The position numbers were made by a program, and so were the translations under genes. A DNA stretch of 64,000 nt from Bacteroidia bacterium Ga0077558 (GTDB lineage: Bacteria; Bacteroidota; Bacteroidia; Chitinophagales; Chitinophagaceae), in the NCBI GenBank assembly GCA_001464625.1, contig LNFJ01000171.1, positions 62,001 to 126,000 on the forward strand. Direction: 5' to 3'. The number at the start of each line of letters is the position of its first letter. Position 1 is the stretch's first letter. Under the pieces are notes generated by a model. That model did not search any database. It saw only the letters and a list, made by a program, of their open reading frames with translations, and was not told the origin of the DNA. Positions 8,903-14,816 of the stretch are shown here, one piece after another.

Positions 8903-9328
8903 CTAATGATAATCTTCTGCTTTGTAAAAGGTATCTAATGCAGTGACCTCTGTAGTAATATCAATACCTGCCTGTTCCATTTTTTCTTTAACCTTATTTC
9001 TTACCACCAGTTCTTGTTGTTCGTTTCTGAATAAAATAATTGACCGGGTTGGTGATTTTGGATTCCAGTTATTGCTGCTATCTGTAGTACCATACTCTCT
9101 TAAAAACATATCTACCAACGTTGCAAAAGATATAACCTCCGGGTCAAACTCTACGTTTACCACCTCTGCATGCCCGGACCTTCCACTGCAGACATCATCA
9201 TAATCCGGATTAATCCAAATGCCCCCGGCAAAACCAGTTATTACTTTAATAACACCTGGAATTTGAATAAAGTATTCTTTAACCTCACTGTAACACCCTT
9301 TGCCAAAAGTTGCAAACTCCGTTTTCAA
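8903..9328 (-). pseudogene. degenerate MsrA paralogue truncated by a stop codon
   Basis: This msrA copy is most similar to its neighbour at 8402-8860. The active-site block reads GKGCYSEVKEYF where active enzymes have GGGCFWGVENYF: the Cys remains, but the essential Phe-Trp pair that forms the methyl-binding pocket is replaced by Tyr-Ser. The frame stops with TAG directly after FYKAEDYH, where family members continue with Gln (CAG), so a single C-to-T change can explain the truncation. Both lesions suggest loss of reductase activity. It may still be expressed, being inside the operon 80 nt downstream of msrB. Confidence 0.75.
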
Positions 9329-9398
9329 TTATTCAATTTTTTTTATTGTGTAAAGTTCGTTTACCGTAGTGCTCAACGGGTAATTCATAGCACACTAC

Positions 9399-9416
9399 TA
9401 TTTGTAAATTATTCCT
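9399..9416 (+). repeat. direct repeat copy 1, overlapping the msrB stop
   Basis: TATTTGTAAATTATTCCT occurs here and again, exactly, at 9933-9950. Both copies are preceded at slightly different distances by ATAGCACA. The two copies flank msrB, and this one covers its stop codon. It may mark a small duplication or insertion of the msrB segment. Confidence 0.55.
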
Positions 9417-9864
9417 TACCGGTAACTTCCTTATCTAAAGAGAGTGAGTTAATACAATACCGCAGGCCACTTGGCGCAGGGCCATCAGGAAACACATGCC
9501 CAAGATGTGAATCACATACATTACACTGCACTTCAATCCGTGTCATGCCCCATGATTTATCTTTGATGTATTTAATAGCATTTTCTTTTGCAGGCTGTGT
9601 AAAGCTGGGCCAGCCGGTACCCGAATCAAACTTTTCACCACTATCAAACAGCAGGGTATCGCAACATACACAGTGATACTTTCCGGGGGAGTGACTTTCG
9701 CAATACTCTCCTGAAAAGCTGGGTTCTGTGCCGTGTTTACGGGTAATACGGAATTGCCCTGGGGTTAGAAGTTCCTTCCATTCTTCTTCTGTTTTTTCCA
9801 CCCTTTTATCTGGTACAGGGTTAGCTTTAGAGCTAAAGTTGAGTACATCATTCCAGTTAAGCAT
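9409..9864 (-). CDS. msrB: peptide methionine-R-sulfoxide reductase MsrB
   Basis: A 151-residue cytoplasmic MsrB. It shows EEEWKELLTPGQF, the zinc pairs CVCC and CNVC, GTGWPSFTQP and the catalytic RYCINSLSL. It is the first gene of the minus-strand msr cluster. A strong Shine-Dalgarno-like AAGGAGA sits about 9 nt before the ATG, unusual for this window, and a perfect -7 box lies just upstream. The downstream order is msrB, decayed msrA, msrA, msrA, thioredoxin-like, msrBA, consistent with one methionine-repair operon. Confidence 0.9.
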   Translation of the reverse strand: MLNWNDVLNFSSKANPVPDKRVEKTEEEWKELLTPGQFRITRKHGTEPSFSGEYCESHSPGKYHCVCCDTLLFDSGEKFDSGTGWPSFTQPAKENAIKYIKDKSWGMTRIEVQCNVCDSHLGHVFPDGPAPSGLRYCINSLSLDKEVTGKE

Positions 9865-9884
9865 AATATCTCCTTTTTTGTTTG

Positions 9885-9892
9885 CAAAGATA
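9885..9892 (-). promoter_or_regulatory. -7 box of the msr operon promoter
   Basis: On the minus strand the sequence reads TATCTTTG, a perfect TAnnTTTG Bacteroidota -7 element. It ends about 20 nt before the msrB start codon, leaving a short leader that contains AAGGAGA. It is the likely promoter for msrB and the genes downstream to 6168. Confidence 0.6.
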
Positions 9893-9932
9893 TTTTACAG
9901 CAGCTACGGAATGATAGCACATAGGTCACGGT

Positions 9933-9950
9933 TATTTGTAAATTATTCCT
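9933..9950 (+). repeat. direct repeat copy 2, upstream of the msrB promoter
   Basis: Exact second copy of the 18-nt sequence at 9399-9416, located between the msrB promoter and the AraC-regulator gene. No gene is seen between 9893 and 10009. Confidence 0.55.
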
Positions 9951-10009
9951 GACGCCGGGTAAACACTACTTAATTGAAGGCTCACTTAATTTTACAAGGC
10001 AGCAGAAAC

Positions 10010-10837
10010 TCATTTGCGTTTGGAGCGGAATTTGAGTGGGCTTTGTTTTGTGCTTTTCTTAAAGAAATTACTAAACGCCTGTATATCGGTAAACCCAAGG
10101 TCGTCTGCAATAGTGCTTACAGGCTCATCTGTATAAAGCAATTGCCTTTTTGCTTCAATAAGCCTTCTGTCATTAATTATCTGAAGTGGCGTTTTATCAA
10201 TATATTTTGCAAAAATGTTTGAGATGGTTTTAGGGGATTTAAACAACAGCCTGGCGTAATCAGAAACCTTTGTGTACTTTTTATAATGTTGCTCAACAAG
10301 ATAGCTATATTCCCTGATTATAGCTATACCTGCATCATCTTGTCTTATATTGAAATTTTTTTGCCGGTAAATCCGTGCACACAGAATAAGAAACCTTTTT
10401 AAAAGGGCGCCAAGCATTTCCATTTTGTAACTGTCATTTTCTTCCATTTCCATCATCAGTATTTGCCATAGCATAGAAAAATGTTCAATTTTCTTTTGCG
10501 GTATGATGATTTTGGGTATAGAGGATGCTCCAAAAAACAGAAGACCTTTACAACCTAAGTCGTTATCGTTTTGTTCAATACAATAAAAATCCCGGTTAAA
10601 TTGTATAATGTTTAGTTCATCAAAGTTGTATTCTTTTACCTTATGAAATTCGGTAAGGAATAAGATACAATTTTTGCCCAGGCTTATCTTTTGATTATCT
10701 ATAACAAAATCTGCATTTTTCTTTGTATTCCAGATTACGCTGAGGCTGGTCTTTAATTCTTCCCTAAACATATAAGCCCTTTCGGGTACAATGGACCCAA
10801 TAAACAGTATTTGATTTTGATTCCCTATATATCGCAT
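10010..10837 (-). CDS. AraC-family transcriptional regulator
   Basis: A 275-residue regulator. Residues 1-150 are a variable N-terminal sensor domain that I do not recognise. Residues 170-270 form the double helix-turn-helix of the AraC family: YTKVSDYARLLFKSPKTISN is the first helix pair, and PVSTIADDLGFTDIQAFSNF with KKSTKQSPLKFR is the conserved second half. It is encoded on the same strand just upstream of the msr operon, so it is a candidate regulator of it. A TATTTTCG box lies 8 nt ahead of the ATG, leaving almost no leader. Confidence 0.88.
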   Translation of the reverse strand: MRYIGNQNQILFIGSIVPERAYMFREELKTSLSVIWNTKKNADFVIDNQKISLGKNCILFLTEFHKVKEYNFDELNIIQFNRDFYCIEQNDNDLGCKGLLFFGASSIPKIIIPQKKIEHFSMLWQILMMEMEENDSYKMEMLGALLKRFLILCARIYRQKNFNIRQDDAGIAIIREYSYLVEQHYKKYTKVSDYARLLFKSPKTISNIFAKYIDKTPLQIINDRRLIEAKRQLLYTDEPVSTIADDLGFTDIQAFSNFFKKSTKQSPLKFRSKRK

Positions 10838-10844
10838 TTACACA

Positions 10845-10852
10845 CGAAAATA
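10845..10852 (-). promoter_or_regulatory. possible -7 box of the AraC-regulator gene
   Basis: The minus strand reads TATTTTCG, one mismatch from TAnnTTTG, just before the start codon. The 200-nt space from here to the plus-strand gene at 11041 contains no gene and no recognisable tRNA segment. It is A/T rich with several CTTAATnnnTC-like stretches and is the nearest candidate for a left element boundary. Confidence 0.35.
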
Positions 10853-11040
10853 TGGCTTAATTTAATACAACACCTCCGTAAGCAGTCTTAATCCATCCCT
10901 AAATAATCCTCAATCGCTCCTTAATTATTTCTCAATCGTAAGACTACTATTTTTAGCTAAACTTATTCACATTTTGAGATTTATTTTAAAAAAATGCAGA
11001 ATTTATTTTTATGTTTGTCGCCCAACAAAAGAAAGGAACT

Positions 11041-12072
11041 ATGATACAGACGATTAATCCAAACATGATTTTATTAGCCAGGGAAGCCAGAGGCTTCAGC
11101 CAATCGGTGCTGGCTGAGAAGCTGAACAGTTACAAGGCCAATATCTCCAGGCTGGAGCATGGCGATACTGCTGTTGATGAGGAAGTATTGGCAGCACTTT
11201 CAGAAGCCACCAACTATCCCCCGCATTTCTTTTTGCAAAAAGGCGAGATTATGCCGGTGAACCTGAGCTACCGCAAGCGGAAAAATGTACCCGCCAAACT
11301 TATAACACCCATTGAAGCACAAATGAACATCATCCGCCGCCATGTGCAAACGGTAACCCGTGCTATGGAGCAATTAGTTCCTGAACTGCCTTTGTATAAA
11401 GTGGATGAAACCAATACCCCGGAGAAAATAGCGGCTCTGGTAAGAAAGAAATGGAATATACCTGCCGGTGCCGTTGAGAACCTTAGTAAAATATTGGAAG
11501 AAAAAGGAATCATCATCAGCAGTTTTGATTTTGGAACAGACAGGGTGGACAGCCGCAGTATGCTTACAGATGATAATTACCCTATCATCTTCCTCAACAA
11601 AAACCTGCTGGGTGACAGGCAGCGGTTTTCACTGGCTTTTGAATTGGGGCATTTAATCATGCACACCTTTTGTACCGTGCCGCATGACCGGGATATAAGC
11701 CATGAAGCCAACCTGTTTGCTGCTGAGTTCTTAATGCCTGCAAAGGATATTCTGAAAGACTTTAAAGACGGTGTTACCCTTTCGCTCTTAGGCGAACTGA
11801 AACGCAAATGGAAAGTGAGCATGATTGCATTATTATACCGGGCTGATGATTTAGGGTTGCTTACCACGAATCAAAAAAGATACCTGGTGCAACAGTTTAA
11901 CGACCAGAAAATAAGAAGAAGGGAACCGCAACAATTAGACGTACCCAAAGAAAATCCGCAACTGATGCAAAGGCTACTGGCTGATTTTATGAGTAAAACA
12001 AAGTTGGGCGTAATACAATTGTGTACGGTACTTGCTATTGAACATGAAGATTATTTAGCTTACTACGGCTAA
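11041..12072 (+). CDS. Xre helix-turn-helix / ImmA-IrrE-like regulator with altered metal motif
   Basis: About 343 residues. The N-terminal 60 residues are an Xre-type HTH (LAREARGFSQSVLAEKLN, ISRLEHGD). Residues 150-270 are an ImmA/IrrE (COG2856) peptidase-like domain that in phages and ICEs cleaves or controls the element's repressor. The motif reads LAFELGHLIMH followed by HEANLFAAEFLMP; the usual HExxH is FELGH, so one zinc ligand is replaced by Phe. It may be catalytically weak or act only as a DNA-binding regulator. I prefer ATG 11041, preceded by AAAGGA, over ATG 11011. It is the first plus-strand gene after the stress island and probably the lysogeny regulator. Confidence 0.8.
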   Translation: MIQTINPNMILLAREARGFSQSVLAEKLNSYKANISRLEHGDTAVDEEVLAALSEATNYPPHFFLQKGEIMPVNLSYRKRKNVPAKLITPIEAQMNIIRRHVQTVTRAMEQLVPELPLYKVDETNTPEKIAALVRKKWNIPAGAVENLSKILEEKGIIISSFDFGTDRVDSRSMLTDDNYPIIFLNKNLLGDRQRFSLAFELGHLIMHTFCTVPHDRDISHEANLFAAEFLMPAKDILKDFKDGVTLSLLGELKRKWKVSMIALLYRADDLGLLTTNQKRYLVQQFNDQKIRRREPQQLDVPKENPQLMQRLLADFMSKTKLGVIQLCTVLAIEHEDYLAYYG

Positions 12073-12124
12073 GAAAGGAAATAAACTACTGACCCGGATT
12101 TATTAACAGACAAAACGAACCACG

Positions 12125-12334
12125 ATGAGTATTACAGAAAACACAATTGAAGTAAAGCCCTACAGCCTGACAGAACTGGCAAACATTTATGGCATAACCA
12201 ATCGTACTATGAAAAGCTGGATTGTCAGGCATAATGAGGCAATAGGTGAAAAGGTAGGCAGGTTGTATAATGCCAAACAAGTAGCAATTATCTTTGACAG
12301 GTTGGGACTGCCAGGGAAAGCAGTGGAATATTAA
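12125..12334 (+). CDS. small MerR/excisionase-like winged-helix protein
   Basis: A 69-residue DNA-binding protein. YSLTELANIYGITNRTMKSW forms the helix-turn-helix, followed by a wing and YNAKQVAIIFDRLGLPGK. The layout (helix-turn-helix, wing, closing QV-IF-LG-P helix) is shared with the protein at 13875-14135, so the two are paralogues within the element. Proteins of this size commonly serve as excisionase or recombination-directionality factor, or as an early regulator. The assignment is by fold only. Confidence 0.65.
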   Translation: MSITENTIEVKPYSLTELANIYGITNRTMKSWIVRHNEAIGEKVGRLYNAKQVAIIFDRLGLPGKAVEY

Positions 12335-12348
12335 AATAATTTTGAGTT

Positions 12349-13071
12349 ATGACAAAAAAAGAAATTGACTTAAAAGGCGGTGTACTTATTATTGGTTCAT
12401 TGCTGTGGCAAGACTATTTGGATAAACCAGGTGATGATATACGCAAAAATTGGAGAGCAAATTCGTTGTCAATTACTAATAAAATTCAGGTCAGAATACC
12501 AATCAGGTATGGCAGGTTTTCAGAAAAGAGCCAGATTTATACAATGGTATTTTCAAATGCTTGCAAACGAAAGTCGGGTACAGCTTTCGTAGTACCTTTT
12601 TTATCCCAAATACAAAGTAATAAACAACTAATTAACGAAGCGGAAAAATTATCAGAAGCCGAAGGAATGAAAAAGAAATTCGTAGCAGGCGATGATGTGT
12701 GGAGTGTATTAGGCATCTTGATAAACCCAAAACATAATGGGGCAAAAGTTAAAAGAAATCTTGTTGCACTTTGGAATAATTCATTGAATAAAGCATTTGA
12801 TGAGAAACTTTTTAGGATTGGTAAAGAAAAGCCTTGTTTAAAGAGTAATGGTGTTTTAGATATTCCCTGGCCTTCTACTATTGACCCTCGCAAAAGTGAA
12901 GAATTAAGTAGTTATGATTTTATTATTGCTACTGCTACCAAGCCTACAAAGTATCCATTAATAAAAGAATTATCTGGCTGCGTAAAAAATGATACCGGCA
13001 GATACTATTTCGTTGAAAATTATAAATCAGGTATTGTTACATTTCAGGATTTACAGGTAATGAGTTCGTAA
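12349..13071 (+). CDS. conserved protein of unknown function
   Basis: A 240-residue soluble protein that I do not recognise by name. The N-terminus begins with a strand and glycine turn (GGVLIIGSLLWQ), then an R-x-x-WR segment, an IPIRYGR element and YTMVFSNA, giving an alpha/beta look. The C-terminal half contains WSVLGILINPK and SSYDFIIATATKPTKYP. No catalytic motif is clear. It follows the small winged-helix gene by 14 nt and ends at a strong terminator, so it closes the regulatory unit of the element. It could be an accessory or defence-type gene, but nothing in the sequence proves this. Confidence 0.55.
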   Translation: MTKKEIDLKGGVLIIGSLLWQDYLDKPGDDIRKNWRANSLSITNKIQVRIPIRYGRFSEKSQIYTMVFSNACKRKSGTAFVVPFLSQIQSNKQLINEAEKLSEAEGMKKKFVAGDDVWSVLGILINPKHNGAKVKRNLVALWNNSLNKAFDEKLFRIGKEKPCLKSNGVLDIPWPSTIDPRKSEELSSYDFIIATATKPTKYPLIKELSGCVKNDTGRYYFVENYKSGIVTFQDLQVMSS

Positions 13072-13105
13072 AGCAACATAGTTTAATCTTTGAAGTAATT
13101 AATCA

Positions 13106-13131
13106 CCGCTTTTACAAAGCGGCTTTTTTTT
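13106..13131 (+). terminator. rho-independent terminator
   Basis: CCGCTTT-TAC-AAAGCGG makes a perfect 7-bp stem, followed by C and seven T. It separates the regulatory genes (11041-13071) from the long structural operon that starts at 13311. Confidence 0.85.
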
Positions 13132-13166
13132 ATACCCGTTCCACGCAAAACTTTCATTAGACAGAA

Positions 13167-13232
13167 TCGGACAAAATCATCCGAAACTTACAAATACTTA
13201 CAACTTCTTTCAACAACTTGCTGAAACTTGCT
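13167..13232 (+). promoter_or_regulatory. candidate operator: phased ACTT repeats and an inverted repeat
   Basis: An inverted repeat TCGGA-N8-TCCGA (13167-13184) is followed by an exact pair ACTTACAA at 13186 and 13196 and an exact pair AACTTGCT at 13215 and 13225. Each pair has a 10-nt period (one helical turn). The block lies 30-95 nt upstream of the putative -7 box, where an activator or repressor would bind. Confidence 0.45.
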
Positions 13233-13263
13233 CAAAGTGGAAAGTGACCCCTTTGCCCCATAG

Positions 13264-13271
13264 TATGTTTG
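13264..13271 (+). promoter_or_regulatory. -7 box of the structural operon promoter
   Basis: TATGTTTG is a perfect TAnnTTTG match. It lies about 40 nt ahead of the first operon gene and is followed by an A-rich leader. No further clear promoter is seen until the terminator at 31748, so it may drive most of the element's structural genes. Confidence 0.55.
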
Positions 13272-13310
13272 TGTTGTCAATCGGAATTAACAAACTAAAA
13301 AATAAAAAAG

Positions 13311-13871
13311 ATGAGACAACAGGCACTACGAAAAGAAAGAACAACAAGACCCACGATGAGGGTTGTAAAAGGGCTGAAAGACACACAAACCGAATTAGCT
13401 CCACTCGTAAACACAGCATGGAATTTTGCTTACAGCAGCCTCTGGAACTGTACCCAATTCTCTCAAAAGGAAATTGATACTGCCAAAGAAAAAATTGAAG
13501 AATACCTGCGGCTGGCAAAGCATCCTGAAAAAGCATTTTCCATTTTCTGCCAGCGGGTACTGCTTACCCGGTATTATATCAGTAAGAACAGCAGCCGCTA
13601 TGTTCCCCTGCCATCCGTATGGCTTGACCGCACAAACGAAAACGGTTTTGCCGGTACAAAAGCCTGGTATGATGAAATCAAATCTGTAAGGGAATCATTG
13701 CCCAATTACAAAAACGAATTGAAAGCAATGGCTGAAGCCGTGCTGGAGTTCAGCGAAGAACCAACGATTCAGAATTATCAATACTGGAGAAAATATTTTA
13801 TAGACAAGCAAACGCCGGGACTTTTGAACCTGTTCCAGGTAGTAGCTATTCAGCAACTGTGCAACAACTAA
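13311..13871 (+). CDS. element protein of unknown function
   Basis: A 186-residue, mostly helical protein with a basic N-terminus (RQQALRKERTTRPTMRVVKG). It has repeated aromatic/Asn-rich helices (NTAWNFAYSSLWNCTQFS, YQYWRKYF) and no membrane segment. It is the first gene of the structural operon, preceded by an A-rich leader with AAAAAAG before the ATG. A DNA-binding or scaffolding role is possible from its charge, but I recognise no family. Confidence 0.55.
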   Translation: MRQQALRKERTTRPTMRVVKGLKDTQTELAPLVNTAWNFAYSSLWNCTQFSQKEIDTAKEKIEEYLRLAKHPEKAFSIFCQRVLLTRYYISKNSSRYVPLPSVWLDRTNENGFAGTKAWYDEIKSVRESLPNYKNELKAMAEAVLEFSEEPTIQNYQYWRKYFIDKQTPGLLNLFQVVAIQQLCNN

Positions 13872-13874
13872 GCA

Positions 13875-14135
13875 ATGACCCGTACCCCAAAACCATATTA
13901 CGATGAGCAGGGCCATTTGATAATCCGTCCCTACCGCATGAAGGATTTAGCAGCTATTTACTGTGTAAGTACCAAAACCATGAAGCGGTGGATTGATAGC
14001 AAAGCCCCTGCTTACAGTAACAAAACAAAAATGTTCTTTACCATAGAACAGGTAACGGGCATATTCACAGCACTTGGCGTACCACAAAAAATTGCACTTG
14101 TAGTACCACTAAAAGAATTAAAACAAGCAGTTTAA
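13875..14135 (+). CDS. small winged-helix DNA-binding protein
   Basis: 86 residues. YRMKDLAAIYCVSTKTMKRW is a helix-turn-helix, followed by a wing and TIEQVTGIFTALGVPQKI, matching the layout of the protein at 12125-12334 (shared LA-IY, T-MK-WI, QV, IF, LG-P). It starts 3 nt after the preceding stop, so it is coupled to it. Its place at the head of the operon suggests a regulator of the operon or an excision factor. Confidence 0.6.
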   Translation: MTRTPKPYYDEQGHLIIRPYRMKDLAAIYCVSTKTMKRWIDSKAPAYSNKTKMFFTIEQVTGIFTALGVPQKIALVVPLKELKQAV

Positions 14136-14145
14136 AATATTTCCT

Positions 14146-14331
14146 ATGGAAACTAAAACAACAAGCGAAACCACATCCAGCAGCATACTGCTCACGGGGA
14201 TAGTGTTCTTAGCCAACCTTGACTTTGTAGGGCTATTGGACTATGCCTTAAAAGCTGGAATTGGCGGAGCCATCTGGCTGGGATTTAAACTTACCGCTGA
14301 TTATTTAGAAAGAAAAAGAAAGAGCAAGTAA
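14146..14331 (+). CDS. small single-span membrane protein
   Basis: 61 residues: a Thr/Ser-rich N-terminus, hydrophobic stretches from about residue 14 to 48 (ILLTGIVFLANLDFVGLL and AGIGGAIWLGF) and a basic tail ERKRKSK. The stop TAA shares its last A with the next ATG. This type of short membrane protein is common in membrane-containing tailless viruses; the role is not known. Confidence 0.55.
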   Translation: METKTTSETTSSSILLTGIVFLANLDFVGLLDYALKAGIGGAIWLGFKLTADYLERKRKSK

Positions 14332-14813
14332 TGAGTGCTGCTGCAAAAATATTAACCGGCACACTCGTAGGCGCAGGTGTAGTAGCTGTGTATGGCTATG
14401 TAAAGAAGCTAAAGAAAACACAGGCTGAACTGGAAATCATTCCTACTGCTAACCTGTACCAGCTAACCTGGAACGCCATCGTTGTCCGTGTTGATGTCCT
14501 GTTGAAAAACCCGACAAAGGGGACTTTCTCTATAAAGTTCCCCTTTGTTAAACTTATCAGCAATGGTACAACGGTAGGCAGCAGCCAGGCAGTGAACAAG
14601 GATATAAAAATTCCCCCTTATGGTGAAGTGGTTATCAGTAAACTACTGGTAACAATACCGGTCAGCAGTTTCTTTTCCGTGGCAAGTGATGTATTGAAAA
14701 ACCTGCAGAACAAAAAGCCGGTGAAGCTGACCATCAAAGTGATGACAACGGTAAACCTGGGATGGACAGAACTTCCTTATGAGAGCAATAATGAAGTAAC
14801 TATTAAAAAGTAA
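14331..14813 (+). CDS. membrane-anchored protein with LEA14-like beta domain
   Basis: 160 residues. An N-terminal membrane span (residues 5-22, AKILTGTLVGAGVVAVYG) is followed by a basic patch and then a beta-sandwich of about 130 residues. The hydrophobic pattern of that domain (VRVDVLLKNPTKGTFSIKFP, PPYGEVVISKLLVTIPV) resembles the LEA14/WHy fold. It could be a minor virion protein attached to an internal membrane. Family identification is by pattern only. Confidence 0.5.
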   Translation: MSAAAKILTGTLVGAGVVAVYGYVKKLKKTQAELEIIPTANLYQLTWNAIVVRVDVLLKNPTKGTFSIKFPFVKLISNGTTVGSSQAVNKDIKIPPYGEVVISKLLVTIPVSSFFSVASDVLKNLQNKKPVKLTIKVMTTVNLGWTELPYESNNEVTIKK

Positions 14814-14816
14814 AGT

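Noticed and set aside
10838-11040. Left attachment site next to the Xre-ImmA gene
   Set aside because: No match to the tRNA-Pro 3' part or to the right-end sequence is visible. It remains only a candidate boundary by gene orientation.
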